Source: Huintestinicola sp050874005 (GTDB taxonomy: Bacteria > Bacillota > Clostridia > Oscillospirales > Ruminococcaceae). Taken from it: a stretch of DNA of 64,000 bases. The translations under genes and the position numbers were made by a program. Location of the stretch: positions 38,122-102,121 of the forward strand of contig NZ_JBNMJV010000006.1 of NCBI RefSeq assembly GCF_050874005.1. Reading direction: 5' to 3'. Position 1 is the first letter of the stretch. Each line of letters opens with the position of its first letter. The notes under the pieces are model-generated. The model had not been told where the DNA came from. It made no database searches and saw nothing but the letters and a program-made list of their open reading frames with translations. Shown here piece by piece: positions 59,449-64,000 of this stretch.

Positions 59449-60641
59449 GGTTTCAGATGTTAAGAAAAATATTATTCACCGCCGTTTTCTTTGTCATCGG
59501 CTGCGGTGTGTTCGGGACAGACGCTTCCGCCGCCGAGGAGTCCCACTTCGGATATACCGTCAGGGGCAGCTCTCTCACGGTTTTCGTAACCGACGGAGGA
59601 AAGTCCGATTACCGTCTCAGTACGGACGGAGGACAAAGCTATTTTAATGTAAAAATGCCCTTTACATTTCCAAGTCTCCCGGACGGTACATATCAGCTTC
59701 GGGTAATGTACGGGAATGGGGAGCTTTCCGAGGTAAAGCCTGCGGTCATCGGCAAAAGTCCTATATCCCCGGGAAACGAGATATTTATTGCAGTTTCGGG
59801 ATATGCCGAGGAGACCCTGGGCAGCGGCAGGATCTCGGTGAGAATAAAAAATTTCGAGGAGAGCAAAAGCTACCTTATTTCCCTTGACGGCGGCAGGACC
59901 TGGAAGCCTGCTTCGGGAGAGGAAACGGAGATAACCGGGCTTAACTCGGGAGAGTATCGTGTGGACGTCAGATGCGTGGGTGAGCCGTCTCTTGCTTCAA
60001 GAAGCATTGACGTGGCAGTCCCCGTAAAGAAGCTTTCGGGAAGCGCAGCCCTGCGTGTACCCCTTATAAAGCAGCTGCCCGAGCTGCCCACAGGCTGCGA
60101 GGTCACAAGTCTTGCAATGGCGATCAACCATTACGGGATAAAAATATCAAAGACCGTTCTTGCGGATGTTTTTCTTGAAAAAGGAGAGTACCGTGCCGCA
60201 GATTACCGCAAGGTTTTCGTGGGCGATCCCCGTGAGGTCAATGCATACGGCTGTTATGCAGGTGTTATTGTAAAGTGTGCCGAAAAATTTTTTTGTACCG
60301 TTTCTTCAAGGAGCTTTGATGTAAAAAACGTGACGGGCTGCACGCCTCAGGCACTTTATGCTTATACGGATATGGGATATCCCGTTATCGTGTGGGTGTC
60401 AAATAAAATGCAGCCGACCTTTGAGGGACCTTCCTGGACCGACAGCGAAACAGGGGAGACCGTTACCTGGACGGGCAATGAGCACTGCGTACTGCTCACA
60501 GGCTATGACCTGAAGAAGAAATACGTGTATCTGAACGATCCTCTTTACGGCATCGTGTCATTCAAAATGGAGGATTTTGAGACCAGGTTTTACGAGCTGG
60601 AGCAGCAGGCAATTGTTATAGCGGAGACCACCGATAAATAA
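59445..60641 (+). CDS. Secreted C39-like cysteine peptidase with two N-terminal repeats
   Basis: 398 residues with a signal peptide (LRKILFTAVFFVIGCGVFG). Residues about 30-200 hold two similar modules, each with a DGG hairpin and a Y-x-V strand (RLSTDGGQSYFN ... GTYQLRVMYG; LISLDGGRTWKP ... GEYRVDVRCVG), like Fn3-type folds. The C-terminal half is a peptidase C39-like domain: ELPTGCEVTSLAMAINHYG with the catalytic Cys, NEHCVLLTGYD with the His and YLNDPLYG with the Asp. Target unknown; cell-surface peptide or amide cleavage is likely from the family. Confidence 0.87.
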   Translation: MRFQMLRKILFTAVFFVIGCGVFGTDASAAEESHFGYTVRGSSLTVFVTDGGKSDYRLSTDGGQSYFNVKMPFTFPSLPDGTYQLRVMYGNGELSEVKPAVIGKSPISPGNEIFIAVSGYAEETLGSGRISVRIKNFEESKSYLISLDGGRTWKPASGEETEITGLNSGEYRVDVRCVGEPSLASRSIDVAVPVKKLSGSAALRVPLIKQLPELPTGCEVTSLAMAINHYGIKISKTVLADVFLEKGEYRAADYRKVFVGDPREVNAYGCYAGVIVKCAEKFFCTVSSRSFDVKNVTGCTPQALYAYTDMGYPVIVWVSNKMQPTFEGPSWTDSETGETVTWTGNEHCVLLTGYDLKKKYVYLNDPLYGIVSFKMEDFETRFYELEQQAIVIAETTDK

Positions 60642-60745
60642 TATGTTTTATGCATTTTAAACAAAGTTTTCAAAAAATTAACAAATGCTTTGGAGTTTTG
60701 TGATAAAATAAATAAAAGGAATATCTCCGAAAGGCGGTTACATAT

Positions 60746-61660
60746 ATGGACACAAAAATTCTTCTTGAAAGCGGTACCAACGAGCTTCAGCTCCTTGAAT
60801 ATACTGTGGGAAACAACAGCTACGGCATTAACATCGCCAAGGTGAGCGAGATAATGACCGATCAGGAGATAACACCCGTTCCCAACGGCCCCGATGTTGT
60901 TGAGGGCGTGTTTATCCCAAGAGACAAGCTTATTTCCGTTATCGACCTGCACAAGGTGCTCCACGTTCCCCAGACAAATTCCAGGAAAACCTTTATCGTC
61001 TGCCAGTTCAACCAGATGGTGGTGGCATTCCACGTTACGGCGGTAAAGGGCTTCCAGACCATTTCCTGGTCGGATATTGTCGAGCCTCCCGCAGTTTCGG
61101 GGGGACAGGACGGAATGGGCATATCCACAGGCGTTGCCAAGATAAACGGCAAGATACTTATGATACTGGATTTTGAGAAGATCGTTTCAGACCTCAACCG
61201 CAGCAATGGTATCGACACCACAGGTCTCAGCAGCGTTGACAAGGCAAGCATCGACGCAGGAAACAAGCGAATTGTGGTTGCGGACGACTCGCCATTCCTC
61301 AACAAGATGATAACCAGCACCCTTGCAGACACAGGCTTCAAGAATGTTGTTTCATTCCAGAACGGCGAGGACGCCTGGGATTACGTAAACACGTTCAAAA
61401 ACCGCTGCACCGCCGAGGACATCACCGACAATATCGCCTGCGTTATAAGCGATATCGAAATGCCCAAGATGGACGGTCACAGGCTCACAAAGCTTATCAA
61501 GGACGATCCTGTGCTTAAATCTATCCCCGTTATCCTTTTCTCGTCCCTTATCGACGAGCAGATGATAAGAAAGTGCAAATCCGTCGGCGCAGACGCACAG
61601 TTCTCCAAGCCGCAGATAACCGAGCTTATCAGAACGCTTCTGAAGCTTATTTCACAGTAA
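60746..61660 (+). CDS. cheV: Chemotaxis protein CheV (CheW plus receiver)
   Basis: 304 residues. A CheW-like domain first (LQLLEYTVGNNSYGINIAKV, PVPNGPDVVEGVFIPRDKLI, VDLHKVL), and a response-regulator receiver from about residue 170 with RIVVADDSPFLNKMI, the phosphoacceptor Asp in CVISDIEMPKMDGHRL, and the conserved Lys in AQFSKPQI. Couples receptors to CheA and adapts the signal. GGCGG precedes the ATG. No other chemotaxis gene is in the window. Confidence 0.95.
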   Translation: MDTKILLESGTNELQLLEYTVGNNSYGINIAKVSEIMTDQEITPVPNGPDVVEGVFIPRDKLISVIDLHKVLHVPQTNSRKTFIVCQFNQMVVAFHVTAVKGFQTISWSDIVEPPAVSGGQDGMGISTGVAKINGKILMILDFEKIVSDLNRSNGIDTTGLSSVDKASIDAGNKRIVVADDSPFLNKMITSTLADTGFKNVVSFQNGEDAWDYVNTFKNRCTAEDITDNIACVISDIEMPKMDGHRLTKLIKDDPVLKSIPVILFSSLIDEQMIRKCKSVGADAQFSKPQITELIRTLLKLISQ

Positions 61661-61667
61661 AAATTTA

Positions 61668-61695
61668 ACCTGAGAGGATCGATTCCCTCTCAGGT
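61668..61695. terminator. Bidirectional terminator between cheV and the alkyltransferase-like gene
   Basis: ACCTGAGAGG and CCTCTCAGGT form a 10-bp stem with TTATTTTATTATA after it on the plus strand and TTAAATTTTTAC on the minus strand. Confidence 0.88.
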
Positions 61696-61998
61696 TTATT
61701 TTATTATACGCCACTTGTATTTATTGAGATCCACCTTGTAATTATTGACCTCAATGCCCTCAGCCTCTAATTTTTCCTTCTGTTTTTCTATACCGCCGAA
61801 CGCAAAATTTCTTGATAAATTCCCATTGCCGTCAACCACCTTGTAGCAGGGGTATTTGTTTTCATCGGGATTACTGTGAAGGATATTTCCAACAGCACGT
61901 GCCGCTTTTTTATTTCCAAGAAATTCGGCTATCTGCCCGTATGTCACGACCTTGCCCTTTGGTATAGTCATAAGAAACTCAAAAACCTTTTCTTTCAT
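61696..61998 (-). CDS. Small MGMT-family DNA alkyltransferase-like protein
   Basis: 100 residues: only the C-terminal half of an O6-alkylguanine methyltransferase. FEFLMTIPKGKVVTYGQIAEFLG, the Arg finger in KKAARAVGNILHSNP and the active-site motif PCYKVVDGNG (classical PCHRV). The Cys is kept, unlike true alkyltransferase-like proteins, which have Trp or Ala, so it may transfer alkyl groups or flag damage. Overlaps the exonuclease stop (ATGA). Confidence 0.88.
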   Translation of the reverse strand: MKEKVFEFLMTIPKGKVVTYGQIAEFLGNKKAARAVGNILHSNPDENKYPCYKVVDGNGNLSRNFAFGGIEKQKEKLEAEGIEVNNYKVDLNKYKWRIIK

Positions 61999-62795
61999 CT
62001 TCCGCCCAGCCTTACTTCCGCACCTAAAAGCAGCTTTCCTTTGGCATTTTCGGTAAGCTTAGAAACGGTTATCTCCCGTACAAGATGAATATTCTCCTCA
62101 AATTCCTCCTGCCTGCTTCCCGAGACCGTTCCCACAGGACAGCCGCAGGCGGAAAGCAGAAGGGAGCCTTTTGCGTCCTTTTCTGCGGTGAGGACAGTGC
62201 CGTATCTGCATTTTGCACGTATATTTTCCTGATAAGCCTTTCTGTTACAGGAGACCGCCATTGTAAAATACGCACCGTTGTTTCGGTAATGCTCCTTCAT
62301 TTTCTGATACACCCTATGAGTTGCAAGACAGTCGGACAGCGCACGGTGGGCGTTGTCGTTAATAACGCCGAAACGGGCGCAGAGAGCGGTGAGACTGTTT
62401 CCATAGCTGCCTGTGTGCATATGATTTGCAATATCGAGAGTGTCAACGCAGAACACCTCTAAATCGGACACCGCCTGCAAAAAACGCAGGTCGAAGCGGA
62501 TAACATTGTGCCCGAGTATGGGCATATCTCCCAAAAATTCAAGAAAATGAGGCATTGCCTCCCCGATATCGGGAGCGCCCCTGACCATACTGTCATCTAT
62601 CCCCGTAATTTCGGTAATGTACCTGTCAATGTGCCGATGAGGGTCAACAAGAGTGCTGAAGGTGTCGGCAACAGCGTCATTTACAACTCTCACCGCCGCA
62701 ATTTCAATTATCCTGTCATTTTCGGGGCTAAGCCCTGTGGTCTCAAGATCGACCACCACATAATCGGAAATTATCCTGCTGTCAAAGGGCGGCAT
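61995..62795 (-). CDS. DnaQ-type 3'-5' exonuclease
   Basis: 266 residues. DEDDh exonuclease core: DYVVVDLETTGLSPENDRII (Exo I with Asp and Glu), ILGHNVIRFDLRFLQ (Exo II) and NDNAHRALSDCLATHRVYQK (Exo III with His and Asp). The C-terminal 90 residues, with Lys/Tyr-rich AYQENIRAKCRYGTVL, are unassigned and look like a BRCT- or RNA-binding-type tail. Between metA and the alkyltransferase-like gene. Confidence 0.9.
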   Translation of the reverse strand: MPPFDSRIISDYVVVDLETTGLSPENDRIIEIAAVRVVNDAVADTFSTLVDPHRHIDRYITEITGIDDSMVRGAPDIGEAMPHFLEFLGDMPILGHNVIRFDLRFLQAVSDLEVFCVDTLDIANHMHTGSYGNSLTALCARFGVINDNAHRALSDCLATHRVYQKMKEHYRNNGAYFTMAVSCNRKAYQENIRAKCRYGTVLTAEKDAKGSLLLSACGCPVGTVSGSRQEEFEENIHLVREITVSKLTENAKGKLLLGAEVRLGGR

Positions 62796-62806
62796 AAGCG
62801 ACCTCC

Positions 62807-63742
62807 TTATTTTTCTATGACCACAGGCGTAAGCTTGTCAAGGTCATAGGGAGTTTCCTGATAAACGCAGTAATTTATCCAGTTTGAGAACATCATATTT
62901 GCGTGGCAGCGCCAGTTGAAATGAGGCGGCTGACCGATATCATTGTACGGAAAATAGTTGTAGGGCATATTTATTTTCAGCCCCTTTTCCACGTCACGCA
63001 TATACTCATCACGGATAGTGAAGCGGTCATATTCGGAATGTCCCGTTACAAAGAACTGCCGCTGAGACTTGTCTCCCACGATGTGAATGCCCGAAATGGG
63101 GGAGGACGTGAGTATCTCAAGTCCCTTGACCTTCTCGATATCCTCACGCCTTACCTCCGTATGACGGGAATGGGGAACGAAAAATGTCTCGTCAAAGCCT
63201 CGGATAAGAGGGTGAAAAGGCAGCTCGATCTTGTGGGGAAAAATACCGAACATCTTCTCTTTGAGCTGATATTTTGGAATGCCGTAATGATGATAAAGCC
63301 CCGCCTGAGCACCCCAGCAGATGTGGAATGTGGAAAAAACATTTGTCAGCGACCAGTCCATTATCCTGCAAAGCTCGTCCCAGTAATCCACTTCCTCATA
63401 TTCCATCTGCTCCACAGGCGCACCCGTAATAATAAGACCGTCAAATTTCTGATCCTTCACCATATCAAAGGTGGTGTAAAATTTGTTCAGGTGAGAAACG
63501 GGAGTGTTCTTTGAAACGTGAGAAGCGGTCTGCAGAAACTCAATGTCCACCTGAATGGGTGTATTACTGAGCAGTCTCAGTATCTGAGTTTCCGTTTCTA
63601 TCTTTTTGGGCATAAGGTTAAGTATGGCAATTCTCAGAGGTCTGATATCCTGATGAGCGGCGGTGGTGCCTGTCATACAGAATATTTTTTCCTCTTTGAG
63701 AGTTTCGGCGGCAGGGAGATTATCGGGTATATTGATAGGCAT
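62807..63742 (-). CDS. metA: Homoserine O-acetyltransferase MetA
   Basis: 311 residues. Acylates homoserine in methionine synthesis. MPINIPDNLPAAETLKEEKI is the family N-terminus; catalytic Cys 142 in FHICWGAQ. Residue 111, which decides acyl-CoA choice in this family, is Glu (TGAPVEQMEYEEVDYW), as in the acetyl-CoA-using B. cereus enzyme, whereas the succinyl-using E. coli enzyme has Gly. Preceded by AAAGGA and, 140 bp upstream, a promoter with a palindrome in its spacer. First gene of metA, exonuclease, alkyltransferase-like. Confidence 0.96.
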   Translation of the reverse strand: MPINIPDNLPAAETLKEEKIFCMTGTTAAHQDIRPLRIAILNLMPKKIETETQILRLLSNTPIQVDIEFLQTASHVSKNTPVSHLNKFYTTFDMVKDQKFDGLIITGAPVEQMEYEEVDYWDELCRIMDWSLTNVFSTFHICWGAQAGLYHHYGIPKYQLKEKMFGIFPHKIELPFHPLIRGFDETFFVPHSRHTEVRREDIEKVKGLEILTSSPISGIHIVGDKSQRQFFVTGHSEYDRFTIRDEYMRDVEKGLKINMPYNYFPYNDIGQPPHFNWRCHANMMFSNWINYCVYQETPYDLDKLTPVVIEK

Positions 63743-63882
63743 TTTGATTTTGTCCTTTCAGATGTATTTATGGCTCAAACAAGCCGTTTATATTGAACGA
63801 GGAAAACTCGGGATAATCATATTCGGAGGGCATATAGTCATTTATGGTAACCTCTAAAAGCCCTGGTATTTAAACAAGCGGA
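63743..63882 (-). promoter_or_regulatory. metA 5' leader with two tiny overlapping ORFs
   Basis: About 140 nt separate the promoter from metA. It holds a 17-codon frame (63788-63841; ATG, AGAGG 9 nt upstream; starts MTICPPN) and, in another frame, a 21-codon frame (63768-63833; MPSEYDYPEF...). I see no SAM-I box motif and no terminator in it. Whether either frame is translated is unknown. Confidence 0.4.
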
Positions 63883-63910
63883 ATTATATGAGGAAAATTT
63901 TCCGTGTCAA
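63883..63910 (-). promoter_or_regulatory. metA promoter with palindromic spacer
   Basis: Minus-strand TTGACA (63905-63910), 16-bp spacer, TATAAT (63883-63888). The spacer contains the perfect 12-bp palindrome GGAAAATTTTCC (63892-63903), well placed for a repressor. Confidence 0.8.
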
Positions 63911-63961
63911 AAGCCGAAACAGCCTCTATTTGACCACAAAATCCCCTCTATTATTGCCCTT

Positions 63962-63985
63962 TTTCCTCAAAAGGGCGCAGTTATC
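63962..63985. other. Short hairpin near the window end
   Basis: GCCCTTTT and AAAAGGGC flank a 5-base loop. No long T-run follows on either strand; it may end a gene lying beyond the window. Confidence 0.35.
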
Positions 63986-64000
63986 CCTTAACAGGTTGAT

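Noticed and set aside
63743..63882. SAM-I (S-box) riboswitch in front of metA
   Set aside because: The conserved S-box core is not visible and there is no terminator in the leader.

Overview
The window looks like the chromosome of a Firmicute of the class Clostridia, most likely a Ruminococcus-like member of the Oscillospirales. This is an inference from gene content and order: AddAB instead of RecBCD, TrmFO, RqcH/NFACT, CheV, an L20-type leader in front of infC-rpmI-rplT, rnc/Elp3-like/smc/ftsY and yhbY-nadD-yqeK-rsfS gene strings, strong AGGAGG-type ribosome binding sites, several TTG starts, and near-consensus TTGACA-17-TATAAT promoters. I see no phage, insertion sequence, CRISPR array or rRNA. 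About nine tenths of the genes lie on the minus strand. Plus-strand islands are 10136-14483 and 57291-61660.

Layout (minus-strand operons read from high to low coordinates). 1-4000: a CBS-domain CorC/HlyC-type membrane protein followed by two transglutaminase-like lipoproteins, the second cut by the window edge. 4300-6900: a NatAB-like ABC exporter, a small two-helix membrane protein and a 47-residue Gln/Asn-rich microprotein ending at a strong terminator. 6985-9880: a 40-residue microprotein, then an SPFH protein, a YhfC-type intramembrane protease, a small membrane protein and a ribbon-helix-helix protein. 10136-14483 (+): a heterodimeric ABC exporter and a secreted polysaccharide deacetylase. 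14500-16900: rpsU, a YqeG phosphatase, a zinc-ribbon membrane protein and an endonuclease IV homologue.

17000-38900 is a long housekeeping stretch: infC-rpmI-rplT under an L20 leader and attenuator, a TrmH-type methyltransferase, dprA, topA, trmFO, two small membrane proteins, plsX, rnc, a radical-SAM Elp3-like gene, smc, ftsY, rdgB, yhbY, nadD, yqeK, rsfS, two membrane proteins and leuS. It covers translation, chromosome segregation, protein targeting, RNA processing, NAD and lipid synthesis, and nucleotide-pool cleaning. 39000-57200: a secreted repeat protein, three small membrane proteins, addA, addB, a MutS-like ATPase, rqcH, an RlmA-type methyltransferase, a Nif3-like protein, a U32-like protein, trmK and a DUF1858 protein. 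57291-61660 (+): a rhomboid-like membrane protein, 3-methyladenine glycosylase, a membrane protein, a secreted C39-like peptidase and cheV; a tRNA-Ser(CGA) lies opposite. 61696-63742: metA, a DnaQ-type exonuclease and a small alkyltransferase-like protein.

Nothing here is a clear new defence or biosynthetic system. The observations most worth a second look are the Gln/Asn-rich microprotein behind the NatAB exporter, an FtsY with its acidic region at the C-terminus, a probable AUA start for infC behind a leader with a visible pseudoknot, an 87-bp structured repeat present twice, several microproteins, and palindromes placed exactly in promoter regions (twin TGATATCA; GGAAAATTTTCC in the metA promoter).
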